Shown: positions 34,025-46,882 of the stretch, piece after piece
Layout of the letters: each line of letters opens with the position of its first letter
Numbering within the stretch: position 1 is the first letter of the stretch
From: Prostheceraeus crozeri
Taxonomy: Eukaryota; Platyhelminthes; Polycladida; Euryleptidae
Direction of reading: 5' to 3'
Assembly: GCA_907163375.1 (NCBI GenBank)
Contig: CAJQUW010007051.1
Span: forward strand, 434,001-498,000
Length of the DNA: 64,000 nt
Notes under the pieces: generated by a model
Told to the model about the DNA's origin: nothing
The model's input: only the letters and a program-made list of their open reading frames with translations
Database searches by the model: none
Program-made: the position numbers and the translations under genes

Positions 34025-37000
34025 ACTGATAAAATTAGAGAATGAAAGATATTTTTCGTTTATTGAATTGTAATTGATACGTTTCTATACGTTTTGTCGA
34101 TTCCATGCCAATGCGCAATCAGTGTTCGTCTGAAATCCAAAGTCCATTGTCAAAGCATACATTCACTTTTATGATTCTTTTGTGATAAGCCTATGAATAG
34201 GATTTGCTCAATTCATGGCTTATCTCACAACACACGTGCATGTTGTGCTTGTATCTAAAGTGGTGGATTTTTACCCACACCCTACAGCTCCGCTCCATCC
34301 ATACCATTTTCACACTCCCCTCTAGCCTCAATGAACCTCTCCACTGAAGTCTATGTAGCTTACGTAGCTGCTCTCAATAACGTCTTTAATTGATGAATTA
34401 TCGAAATACATAAGTGGTGTTGCTTTACCCCAAAATAAATTACATGAGCTAATAAATAACAAATCGTAAAATTCTACTTTAAGACATTGTCAGTTTTAGC
34501 AGAAGATTATTTCAAAATCTTGGCAAAACCCTGGATAAATGACAAAGCTCTAACTTAAGAAATGTTGTGCAAGAAAAAGAAGCAAAATCTCAAGTGGGTT
34601 TCTAAGTTCATCCAACCATGATCCTTAGATGACATTTCCACTAACCAATAGTGATTGGTCGATTTTACCCTTATTTAATATACGGTAGTTGTCATAAACC
34701 TTAAACTGACAACGTTCAATTTCTCATATTACCGTTTCTCATTGTCTGCTATTGTTTGTATATTTGAAAGCAAAAGGCACAATTTCCATAATTTTCAAAG
34801 CTAATTCTAAAATATTGTTTTGTTTTTTTATTTTGCTACTGTTTGCTTTCATTCATGAAAAGTGCTGCCGAATTTATTGCCTTCCTTTCGAAGTTCATTG
34901 AACAATTTCTTGTAGTGTGGGCTATAATAGAGCTGTATTCTCTCTGGCTCTGCCACAACCACCTTATTGCTCAGCCCCGATCATTCTCCTTCTCTGCTCC
35001 ATTCCGACTTACTTAACCCGCTCCAAATCCCAAATAGTCAGAGATACAAATATACCCCATCTCACAGCATATAAGTCGCTTAAAACACTACGCCTCAAGG
35101 GACAACGAAAAAACGGGGATATGCGTTCATTTCCAACCCCATGGTTCGATCGTAGTAGGGCGTGTATGGTGTGAAATTTTATACGTACTTGAATTTCATT
35201 CAGTTGATGGATATTCTATAACATAGACGTGTGTAGTGCAATTAGTACATTGACCCACTGATGTTTTAGTAGGTGCTGTAAGGGGTTATTCTGCGTAGTA
35301 ACGGTCGTCGGAAATTTATATGTTTTTAAAATATTTCTCAATGGCTTAACTAGCTGAGAGCAGATTGACCACCATTATATATTCTATAGGTTGTCATACA
35401 ATGCTGAAGAGAAAATTCGTCGCCAGTCTCCATTGGTCATCAAGCTACAGTTTACTTTATCCGACAACGATCGATCGTCGGAGAGATAAAATAATTAAAT
35501 TTCAATAATAAAATTTGGTTTATCCTTCTATCTAGGTAAACGAACTGTATCCAACGGATTATATATCTTGTATTCACTACTACTCTTACCTGCAACATCC
35601 CTGTAGTGACTTCTTGAAATTTCGGAGATGTGCCTAGACATTTGAAGTATTACGTTGTAACGGTCGTCGGTTTATGAAGCTCAAGGGTCGTCGGATAAAA
35701 TGTTATTCAGGTATTTGCTAAAAAGTACCATGTCAAATAGTGTATACAGTTTGTCTGCTCAGTGAAAAGAGGCATGGCAGTTATTAAGCTAATACTTCTA
35801 TTAATTCAAGAGGGCATGCACAAATATACTCCTCATAATCGAATGCAATCAGATTTTCACTTTGAGTCTTTAAAGTAGAAAGCATCACCGCGGTTGGTTG
35901 CTGGGATGGGTGATTTCAACTTGTGCCCCACACTTGATTGCTTGTAGCAAATTTCATCACGACCGAATTCAGCCCAGCGATAATACCCCGGAGCCCTTGC
36001 TGGAACCATATGCAGTTAACAAGAACTTCCTTAGTCTCAGCGTGGACCTCTGTGACGTGTCCGAGAAAGTGGTTGCAATCATGCTCCACCATGACCGACC
36101 CACTCGCCCACCTGTGGCTCGCAACGATGCAACGGATCTTTATGCTTTAGATCATGTCCCTTCCTCTAGTATTCCTCTAGGTATTCCTTTTGTACCATAG
36201 CTCGGGATTTTTTAATTATCCGAAAGAACGATGGCTCACTAAACGGTGATGCGTGATGAAAACACATTCATTTGTCGTCAGTGCATTTTTATTTATATCT
36301 TGACTGCGAAGAATTCCATGGGAATTTTAGATATGACATGCCCATGATAGTCAGGGATGTCGAATCACATATGAATCAGGGATTAGGAAATTTTGCATTG
36401 GAAATAAGCGCATTATAGTGGCCTATCGCACTCTGATTAATAGTCACGGTCGTCGGAAAGATTATTTCCTTTGTAATTTCTGTATACATTGCAACTGTGT
36501 CCTTATAATGCAACACAGTTCAGATAAGACGTAATAAGAGACAGGCTACATACATGCATTCTGATTTAATAATAATAAAGCCTTTATTTTTCAATGAAAA
36601 ATGAAAATCAGAAACCATACGAGGGATACGAAAGAAGACACAAAAGAAACACAATTTCATGGGTACATAATGTAGCCGATATGCAGTCGACATTTCCAAT
36701 TATGCATATTGTTGTATACGATGGTCGAAAATATGGTGAAACAATTGACGCTGTCCTTATGTCACAAAAATCCTTGACTTTCAGGTAACGGTCATCGAGC
36801 TTATAGAGAATGAAATTGATGTTGTGATTCCTCAAGAAGGGAAGATTACATCTTGATTCTAATTATCATTTAAATGAACAAAATATGTTATAAGTGAACT
36901 GCAAACAGGGCATTTTGAAATTGGATCAAAGGCATGTCCACAGTGACTGGAGGTAGAAAGGCCAAAAATTGTAGATAAAATAGTTATATATCAGGGATAA

Positions 37001-39615
37001 TCTTAAATCGTTCATACAAGCATCTAAGAAATCAGAAACGATAAAACAAAGAATATTAAATATCGATGTTTTAGCAATATAACCCCACCAAATCAGCTTC
37101 ATACACAAAACAATTTTTGCCACAAGATACGTACCTTTACGAGGAACGACCCTAAAGGCATCAAATTTTCGCGGATTCCGTGAGGCGAGCGTCTTGCAAA
37201 AATTGTTGTTGCACTAAAACTTCTTACCATGGATATTGGAAATGGTGTATGCCAATGAACCCGTGAAAATCAGTTGCCGCTAATTAGTCCACGAGTCGAC
37301 AATTGCGAAAATTTGTTGTTTCGTAGTATATGCAGTATTAAATAGTCCCCAATGTCTTGTAGACCACCTTTGTACTCAGAAAAGCGTCCCATCTCCATGC
37401 TTAGGATTCGTGTTCGCCTGGCAAAGAAACCTGGAGATGTAAAAAAGAGAATTTTTCTTCTTAATCACCCCTGTTTGAATGATTCTCACGGATGAGAATT
37501 TTCCGCGGTATTTCGCGGGGCCCCAATAAATCTTCCTGTTTTCTTTATGGGGCCCCTTGTAGATACAAATTTCGCCGCCCCCTGAAATTTTTCATCCCTG
37601 GATTCTCCCGAGCTTCGATGAACCAGATAAGAAAATACAGAGACAGCTGAGATTGCGTGACCTCTAACCCATCTCAATATACATTCACTCATTTAAAGTG
37701 GACCACGTCGCATCGTTTCTTATCACAGAGAAATGCCACAGCTCGAAGTAATGGAGCCATGTGCGTTTGTGTGTTTGTTTGCAATTTCATAAAAAATAGT
37801 GGTAATAGATCCTGTAGGCAACATTTCGCATCATCGCTTTGCGTAATGACTTTACGTCAGATCCAAATTCCGAACTTCCATCGAGCCTGGATAATGAAAA
37901 TCGGCATGAAAGACGAATGAATTATGTTATCATTGCCTAACGAATATTTTCTTGATGGACTTCGAGGCCGATTGGTGCGCTAAGGTAATGGGTGAAGGAA
38001 TATTAAAAATTGAATACCTAATTAATAAATCGTAGGATAGGAATAACCTCTTCTTGTCATTACATTTTCCGGTGTTTATGAGAAATCTTGTTACAATAAA
38101 TGTGATTTGTGGATACTCTCTTAACTAGAAAATCAATTGCCTCCTACAGGTTGTAAGTAGGCTTATTAGACTGAGAAAATTAATCTCCTATCACATGTCA
38201 TATCAAAATTATTAGATTTTTCCTTGTTCTTCTATCGGACTACTTGTCATGCGTGCGTTCAAATTGTTTTAAGTCCTTAAATCATCTCTTCCTTTTGACC
38301 ACCATATTTTGTTGATGACAAATATTGTGCAAATATTACGTAGTCATTTTATCTACTATTATGACAGACACTATTTTTACCATCAATTATAAAATTATCT
38401 AAAACAACATTGAAAAAGTATCACAAAGTATGGAAGATAAGTTCTTCTCATGTCTGTCTACATTACAACTATCAAATCTATCAATTGAAATAGATCGAAT
38501 CGCAGCCCTTGAGCCGCTACGTTGAGGGTAGATTCAGTGTTCAGTGTATGGTATGACAATCATTTAGGCATAGAAATTATTTTTTAGGATGTTAAACTTT
38601 CCTCGACGAGAGTTGCCACTCAACTAAATCCCTACTCTATGGATGAAGCCCTAAATTCTGCCCGAAATCTTTGAAGCAGTTATTCAATTCAGCCCCTGGC
38701 TTTGTGCACCAACGCATCAGCAAGAATTGGTTTGTTGGTGAAGATGCTTGCTTGTCAGCACCCGCTTTGATCATGCTTTCTCAGTTTTTCTCAACCAATG
38801 TCATCGACTTGTGAACATCAAAGTAGCTCCAATACTAGCGAACTGCCGATATATTCGATTCGTGATGGTAATCTTAAGCATGATGGAAAATATACACTGC
38901 AATAAAAAGCAAGAAAAATATCCATCCCTGCGAAATGTCTGTTCTTATGTGCACCAAGTGCAACGAAGACCATTGCATTCCTCCAAAATTTTACGTTTAT
39001 CTTCAGGTGAAGGCATTACATCATAAGTGTGTAGGTCTAATATGATATTTATTGTTTTTTGTTTTAATTGCATCAAGTAGTTTCTGTAGGAATTTCTTAA
39101 TTCGTAGATAATCCGCATCATGTGGTTTACCAAATTCTTGCACTATATGAACTGATCTCGATACTTCTACTATTCAGAACAGGTATTCTACAGTCACTAG
39201 GCATGAGTATGAAGGAGTTGTGGAAATTTCCGATAATTTATATCGCTTCACAAATTATGAGCGTTGGAAATTTCACGATGAACGTATGTTCTGATGACTT
39301 TTCATTAAGAAAAGTAATCTTGTCGTTATGTAGCACCAAAAACGATGCTTTATACGATACTCAAAATATAAAAAAAGCATTTGAGAAAGCGCACCCCTCG
39401 CTTTTTTCAATTTATTAAATACATATCTTCAGTTTGGATGCGCTAAAGTTTTGAAATTCATTGGTGGGAGCACTGAGTGACGTAAAAAGTCACATTTTTT
39501 CTTCGCTGGTTAATTTCCCATTTCAGTCTCCATTGACTCGTTATTTATCATTTTACTATCTACTTCTGCCATGATTGCTGGACACAAAAGCATCCACATG
39601 CGCATGTACCAGACT
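34025..39615. other. Long intron 3 stretch without a recognisable gene
   Basis: No coding similarity found in 5.6 kb. The only structure noticed is a cluster of GGTCGTCGG motifs between 35303 and 36456. A 64-aa open frame at 36594-36788 and a 100-aa one at 35898-36200 have no recognisable domain. Confidence 0.45.
35303..36456 (+). repeat. Cluster of GGTCGTCGG motifs
   Basis: The nonamer GGTCGTCGG occurs at 35303-35311, 35662-35670, 35686-35694 and 36448-36456, with GATCGTCGG at 35473-35481, all in the same orientation. Three are preceded by AACGG or CACGG. One inverted relative (CCGACAACG) is at 35461-35469. In AT-rich DNA this GC-rich word is conspicuous. Spacing is irregular, so it is not a tandem array. 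Confidence 0.6.
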
Positions 39616-40898
39616 TTTCCACGTAATATACCCGGTATATTAACTGGAAAATGACGAAATTGCAGAATAAGTTTGGATCAGGCTAATACACCCGGGTATG
39701 TTAAGTGGAAACACCACAAAATAAGCTTATCTAATGTATGAGATGGAATTCGTAACTTAAAGCTACAACAATAATTTATTACAGGTGCTCATAATTTGGT
39801 ACATATGAGCTTGAAACTAAACTGTAATGAAAACAAATTCACAATTTGAATGTAATTTATTACATATTAGGGTATAAAGTGAGCAATACCGCAACAAGCA
39901 TATGAATAAAATCTGAATAACAGAATAATAATTCTTAGGCATATACAGTAGGGATTTCAATCCCGGGATTAGGTGACATCTGTTCTTAGGCTGTTAGGAG
40001 CTGTATGAAGATGGAGTAACAGGCCTATGGACATGGACAACATGTAGTAACATATGCAATTCGTGAACCGTGAATGTTAACGCGATCCAAAAACTAAATA
40101 GGCTATAATCTTCCCACGATCAGCTTAAGAATAGACTCTTGCAAACTTGAAACAGAGCTACTCCCATATACGGGCGCAGAACTGCATAGAATAATATGCT
40201 TATTGACTATCTCCACCAATTCATTGATGCCAAAAAATAAAAATATGTTCAGGCAGTCGAGAAAAGGAAAGAGATAACGTTATACATACAGGCGCACTAA
40301 TATTTAATGAATTTTTGAAGTGAGTATTATGCAATATGGGGTTTTGGCCAGACGTCAGAAAAATCGCGGATTTGCATTTCGATTTGAAAATCTCATACCA
40401 GGTTTTAATGCGACGACGCATATTGTGTGCGATAACCTGATCTACTTATTGTTATAGCTTATGTCTGCATGTGAAAAGATGACTTGTACATTAAGGCACA
40501 TGTCTATCTGATATAATTAGTTGTATTGTACAGTGTATCGTTCAAAATACTCGTCAAAGAATTTAAAACAACGCCTAATATTGTTCAGCCTACGCTAGCC
40601 TAGGCATGCTATCGGTAAATGAATCAAGCTTGCTCATCCCGATATAGAAAAAGTCGGGATTTTGAAAACCCTAGTATGCAGGTAATTAGAATTATTCCTT
40701 TGTCTAATCTTCTTCCGGTGTGATCACATGAGATACTAAGATGTGTGCTTGATTTACAAAAATCAGCAGAAGTGTTATTTCCAAGAAAATTGTTGAATGT
40801 TGCAAAGACATAATGAAAGTTTGGCGCGAGTTAATATACCCGTATATATTAACTGGCGCTAATTTCCACTTAATATACCCGGGTATATTAAGTGGAAA
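39616..40898. repeat. Palindrome-bearing repeat element, boundaries uncertain
   Basis: Four related palindromic blocks built around TAATATACCCGGGTATATTA occur here. They are an imperfect one at about 39616-39651, a half copy at about 39687-39711, an imperfect one at about 40823-40859 and a perfect 36-bp palindrome at 40863-40898. The arms share CCACTTAATATACCC with GGGTATATTAAGTGG. Their placement at the two ends of about 1.28 kb suggests element termini. No coding region between them was recognised. Confidence 0.65.
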
Positions 40899-41132
40899 AC
40901 TCCGGTACATTGCTCAGTATACCATAATCGTCCTTCAAATACCTTTGTAGCATAGCTGTGTCACTACCTGCTTTTTCTATGTCCTGTTTTGATGCCAGAT
41001 TTGTCACATTATTGAATTGAAATGATAAACAAGTGTGTTCATCTCCGAATAGAGAAAATTGGGGACATTAATTGTGCACTTTTGATGCCTTGATACGCTT
41101 TGCTGACAACCTAATGTGCCGAACTTGTTTGA

Positions 41133-41857
<725 letters not shown>

Positions 41858-42940
41858 TCATGACTCAGTATAATGTCCTTCCAGGTCCACACACTTCTTC
41901 CAGCGTTTCACCAGCCCGTCAATACCATCACTGCAACCACCAGATGCCCGGGCAACACATTCACGGTGAAATAAATGATTGACTTCTTCCACGGTGGAAA
42001 ATCGACGACCACGAAGTTCGTTCTTCACCAACGGGAAGAAGTAAAAGTTACACGGTGATAAATCTGGCGAGTATGGTGGATGCTGAAGGATCTCCCAGTC
42101 GTACTCATCATTGAGAAGTTGCACCACGTCTCTTTTTGTGTGAGATGGTGCATTGTCATGGAGGATTATCGGACCTTCTTCCAGTAAACCTGGTCTTTTT
42201 CTGCGGATGGCCGGTCGAAGATGATTGCGGATAAAGTATTTGTAATATTCTCCGTTCACAGTTGTGCCAGTTGGTACAGCATGGTCAATAAGGAGCCCAT
42301 GAACGTCGAAAAAAATAATGTGCATTGACTTGATGCGGGACGGACTTCTGATTGCCTTTGTTGGACGTGGGTCGTCATGGCCAATCAATTGAGCCGACTG
42401 GCGCTTGAACTCAGGCTCAAAACTTCTGGCCCATGTTTCATCACCAGCAATGATACGATGCAAGAAGCTGTTCACTTTCCGTCGAAAACGTCGGAGATAA
42501 GCAGAGCAAATCCGTACACGTTCACTCAATTGATGATCGTTGAGCAGATGGGGAATCCACTTGGCAGCCACTTTCCGTTTCTTCAACTTCTCAGTAAGGA
42601 TGAGGTGGATGGAAGAAGAACTGATGCCCACCTGGTTCGCTAACTCCTCACATGTCAAACGGTTGTCTTCTTCGAATAGTGAGCTCACATGGTTAACATG
42701 AACATCGTCACAAACGGTACTCGGACGACCAGATCTGACTCCATCTTGAACGTCCACAGTTCCACCACAGAAACTCTCGTGCCACTTCCTCACAGTCTCA
42801 TACGAAGGACAATGTTCTTGCAAACCTTCTTGTAGGATACCATGCGTTTCTACTGGCGACTTATTCAAAAGAACATGAAATTCGATTAACTGACGAATGT
42901 CAGTTTTACAAAAGCTTTCTCGCATCTCTTCTCTATTCAT
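41858..42940 (-). CDS. Mariner-family transposase, open but with altered catalytic site
   Basis: A 360-aa open frame. The N-terminal mariner helix-turn-helix (DIRQLIEFHVLLNKSPVETH, then CPSYETVRKWHESF) and the second HTH (LTCEELANQVGISSSSIHLI) are present. The catalytic domain has IAGDETWARSFEPE (first Asp), ILHDNAPSHTKRD (second Asp) and YSPDLSPCNFYFFP. The third acidic residue, Asp in active mariners of this type (SPCD or PSDY), is Asn here, and the spacing from the second Asp is one residue longer than the classic 34. It ends KRWKKCVDLEGHY, a usual mariner C-terminus. A possible left TIR lies near 41770. The matching right TIR was not found near 43000. Antisense to aconitase, in intron 4. 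Confidence 0.92.
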   Translation of the reverse strand: MNREEMRESFCKTDIRQLIEFHVLLNKSPVETHGILQEGLQEHCPSYETVRKWHESFCGGTVDVQDGVRSGRPSTVCDDVHVNHVSSLFEEDNRLTCEELANQVGISSSSIHLILTEKLKKRKVAAKWIPHLLNDHQLSERVRICSAYLRRFRRKVNSFLHRIIAGDETWARSFEPEFKRQSAQLIGHDDPRPTKAIRSPSRIKSMHIIFFDVHGLLIDHAVPTGTTVNGEYYKYFIRNHLRPAIRRKRPGLLEEGPIILHDNAPSHTKRDVVQLLNDEYDWEILQHPPYSPDLSPCNFYFFPLVKNELRGRRFSTVEEVNHLFHRECVARASGGCSDGIDGLVKRWKKCVDLEGHYTES

Positions 42941-45401
42941 TTCTGCTCGATATTAGTCAGATAACATATCGTAGATTCTTCGTCTTGTCTACTTCGGGTA
43001 CGGACAAGGTGATCTGAACATAGACGACTGTGTTTATTAGGAGTAAAGTCTTTCCGCATTATGCTTCGGCACTACCTACTGAACAAAGGAGTTTTCTGCT
43101 GGGAATCTGTAGAAGCTAGTATTTTAAAGTTCAGTATCGATATTGATGGTACATCCGAAGACACAACACTGCACAATTTCAATAACAATCTTAAAAGGTA
43201 TAGTTCGGTAAAATTTTCAACCTTGTCTCAATGTCTTCTTCTCTGCACAATGATCAGTCTACCGAACTTTGACGCAATTCTGATTCCTGCATTAGCCGCA
43301 ATCATCAACTTTAGGAGACGAGATGACGTCACACGTGCCAGTGATCTGATGTGTCACTGTTAGCATGTTAGGTGACGAATCAGCTAGGCGGAAGAGGATC
43401 AACGCACAGGGAGAAACAAAACAAAACAAAACGGACGATCCTAAGAAACTTTCCCTTCTACAACATTCCGAAAGACAGAAAAAATGTGTAATAGCATTGC
43501 ACGAGCCCATATTAAACCGACGAAGCACACTGTTGCATGTTCTGAACGCTTCAAATAAAATGATAAAATAAAAGATATAAGATATACAAAGTGTGATGTT
43601 GAAGGAATATCTCAAAATCAAACAGTCTTTACTCCACATGAGTAAGGAGGCTGCACCATGCTTGAAAATGAGACGCAAATTAGTCAAAATTTTCTCTAAA
43701 AGGAGAACATGTTCTATAAAAACTGAATGAAAGTCGGGCCAAATTTGAAATGGTGCTAGCAACTAATTCTCGAGACGAACTTCAGATTTCTTCCGATGAA
43801 ATGGATGTGGATTTCGATAGTTACCATGTGATACATGACTCTTCCGAAAGTGAAGAGAGTCAAGCTGCTCCAGTTCGTCTAACGTTTGATGTTCCAGATG
43901 ATTACTTTTTGTGTTGATTTGAAGTATCGGCATATTTCTTGTAGTCATCCTATATTTCTAATACAGAAAAAGTACATTTCAGAATCTGACTGCAAATATG
44001 CAGCGAACATTTATTTGTCGTATTTTGCCTCTCGCAGGCGTGAGTGTGTTGAATCGTGACCAGCCACATGTGCTTGATTTTGTTATCATCGGATAAATGC
44101 CATCTCATTCAAGAATAATCCAGTTACCTTAGGTCCATTCAAAGATTTGCTTGCTTGCATGCTGCAGGGTTCCTCTATCAGCCTACCAGAACGAACCGCC
44201 TGTCTAGTGCACGGCGCTCTGCTTCTCAGTAAGCAGGAATCGGCAGCTTGACGTCATCATGAATCTTTGACATGAATTTGCAGGCAAACTAACGAGCAGA
44301 TGAGTGTAACAGTGATAGGAAATCGTCGTAGTGATTGAATACTTCAATATTCAGGAATAAAGTTCGTTTCTGAAATTGACCGAACTTCACCTCTAAACTG
44401 AATCTTCAGATGAAAGTGTTGCTCTCTGAAACGTGATGAAAATTGCAATTCATTCATCTGCGCGTCAAATCTAACGCTTGCTTGCATAGCACCTCCATCC
44501 TATTCCCATATTATTGTCCTAATGTGTAAATTACCTGTGACATCATCACGTATTTTTATTCGACTCCAGCGACTTAACGAATCAACTTTCACTTCCGGAG
44601 TCATGTTGATTCAGGTTGACTGCCACCGTACATGCGATTGAGGTCATGTTAAAAAATATTCGGAATGTGAAAGATCATGCAATGTCTGTAGAGTTACAAA
44701 ACCAAAACTATGGACAAAAATAGAAAAGTGCTCAAGAGAAAGTTCATCAGATGTCAGATGCGTGCAGAGTCAGAGTCCTTTCACCACAAGATTCAGGTTG
44801 GGCTGATTGCGTGGGAGCAAGTAGATCATGAAACAATAAGCTGTTTTACGAAGTTGATTGCTTTAATGCAGCGAAGAAATGAAAATGCCTTACAGGCAAT
44901 TAAAGATGAGAATGGATGTGTAAGTTTTGATCCAACGAAACACATCCTTCAGGTTTGCATTACATAAAAGTCTAAATCATATTTTTTCAACGTTTTCTGA
45001 AAATGAACAAGTTCCTCAAGCCGGCAGCAGAATTATTGTGTCAGACGATCATAGAGAATATTATACATTTTTGGCAGGCCTATGTCACACATTATATACG
45101 CATTCAAATCATTGTTAAATAATCTTTTTCTCTGTAGATGAATTCGCAAGGAGCTCTTGCTATTGGAAGGTGTCTGAGAATGAGGATCAAAACTTAATAA
45201 TGTGTTCTTCTATTTGTGATAGGAAGTTTAATTAATATAATGTTGATAATGAATCTCAAAAGTTTTTGGATACACAGCAAAAGTAAGTGCATTATATTAT
45301 ATTCTGGCAACTAGGAACTTATAATATCCGGTTTTGCAATACCTATCACAAAAAGGTCTAGATACCTAAAGTTTTGAAAATTAAATTTCTTCATTTTGCA
45401 G
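42941..45401. other. Intron 4, remainder
   Basis: No assignable gene. Two short + strand frames look protein-like: an acidic 55-aa frame at 43750-43917 (SSDEMDVDFDSYHVIHDSSE) and an 85-aa frame at 44710-44967. Neither has a recognised domain. The intron ends TTCATTTTGCAG at 45401. Confidence 0.45.
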
Positions 45402-46275
45402 GTAATTGGTGTGAAGCTCACTGGTGAATTGAATGGTTGGACCACTTCAAAAGATGTAATTCTCAAAGTTGCCGACATACTAACTGTGAAGGGTGGCACT
45501 GGGGCCATCGTGGAATATTTCGGTCCTGGTGTTGATTCGATGTCATGCACTGGTATGGGAACTGTCTGCAACATGGGTGCTGAAATCGGAGCTACGACCT
45601 CTATATTCCCCTACAACGTTAGCATGAATGAATATCTGAAGGCTACTGACCGTGCAGAAGTAGCAGCTCTTGCCGATCTTTATCGTGACGTTCTTTTCAC
45701 ACCTGATCCAAAATGTCAATACGACCAGCTGATCGAAATAGATCTCAGCAAGTTGGAGCCTCATGTTAATGGTCCATTCACACCAGATCTCGCTCATCCA
45801 ATTTCGAAACTTGGTCAGCGTGCTGCGGAGGCAGGATGGCCGAACGAAATAAGTGTTGGTCTTATTGGTTCCTGCACTAATTCGTCTTACGAAGATATGT
45901 CTCGAGCAGCTAATCTTGCGAAGCAGGCCTTAGATAAAGGAATTAAAGCAAGGAGTGCATTCACTATCACACCAGGTTCTGAGCAGATTAGAGCCACGAT
46001 TGAGCGCGATGGACAGGCGGAGATTTTGCGTCAATTTGGCGGCTTAGTATTGGCAAATGCGTGCGGCCCATGTATTGGTCAGTGGGCTCGTGATGATGTG
46101 CCTAAGGGAACTGCAAATACCATAGTAACATCCTACAACCGAAATTTTACCGGAAGAAATGACGCTAATCCAGCAACTCACGGATTTGTGACTTCCCCAG
46201 AAATGGTGACTGCTTTGGTGATGGAGGGGCGATTAGATTTCAATCCTTTAACAGATGAGCTAACAGCTGCCAACG
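45402..46275 (+). CDS. ACO2: Aconitate hydratase, mitochondrial: coding exon 5
   Basis: An 874-nt exon encoding about residues 225-515, the end of domain 1 through domain 3. It contains [35 protein letters not shown] and [13 protein letters not shown]. The three [4Fe-4S] ligands are Cys in [11 protein letters not shown] (codon at 45873) and the pair in [10 protein letters not shown] (codons at 46062 and 46071), near residues 382, 445 and 448. [14 protein letters not shown] follows. It runs from a TTTTGCAG acceptor to a GTAAGT donor at 46276 and ends in phase 1 (AAC G). The protein lacks its C-terminal swivel domain (about 265 residues), which must come from exons beyond the window. Confidence 0.98.
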
Positions 46276-46882
46276 GTAAGTTTTTATTCTTTACATTCTA
46301 CATTCTATTTACATGACTTATACTGAGCATTTCATGTTTTCAGCATTTTCAAATTCCAGCTATATAGCAGCATTGCTACTCTAGAGATACAGTGTTGCTG
46401 CGGAGATTTTTAGAATGTTTTAGAGATAAAGAGAAATTTTTTGAATATATTGAAATTGCATCGCAGGATGGTCAGATATCACTCAAGGGGATTTTCTTCG
46501 ATGTTAATTATTATCCAACTGAATTAGTGGTGCCTTGTAGATAATCGAGCCCGAATTTGTCAACATAAAACGCAATTACGTCGTGCAACGTCTCTGTGTG
46601 TAATTTTTTCTAGTGTAGTTCTAGCTCGGGATAGAACTGGTGAATTTTGTAAATCAAACGGCGTTTTATAATACAGATTGCTCCCGCCAGGCTCTTAGAA
46701 ATGTAAATTTTTCCAGACTGTATTACAGTCCGTTTCATAAAAAGTGGATCATCCTAAAATTTGACTAAATAAAACATAAGTATGATACAGAAAGCATTTT
46801 TCATGTTATTTCATGTCCCTAATATATTTAAATGTCCTTATATAATCTGATAAGCTATGATACAGTAACGGTTCTTAAGAAG
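46276..46882. other. Start of aconitase intron 5
   Basis: No gene. At 46726 the sequence CAGTCCGTTTCATAAAAAG, preceded by TA, has the form of a Tc1 terminal repeat and probably marks the left end of the Tc1 element. Confidence 0.5.

Noticed and set aside
36594-36850. Protein-coding exon pair around 36594-36850
   Set aside because: Short frames with a TTTCAG between them look suggestive, but there is no recognised domain or matching donor.
45396-45401. Translation start ATG-like codon just before exon 5
   Set aside because: The open frame includes the splice acceptor. The exon starts at 45402.
46276-46316. Extension of exon 5 to a stop at 46316
   Set aside because: A consensus GTAAGT donor at 46276 and loss of aconitase similarity after AAN show this is intron.
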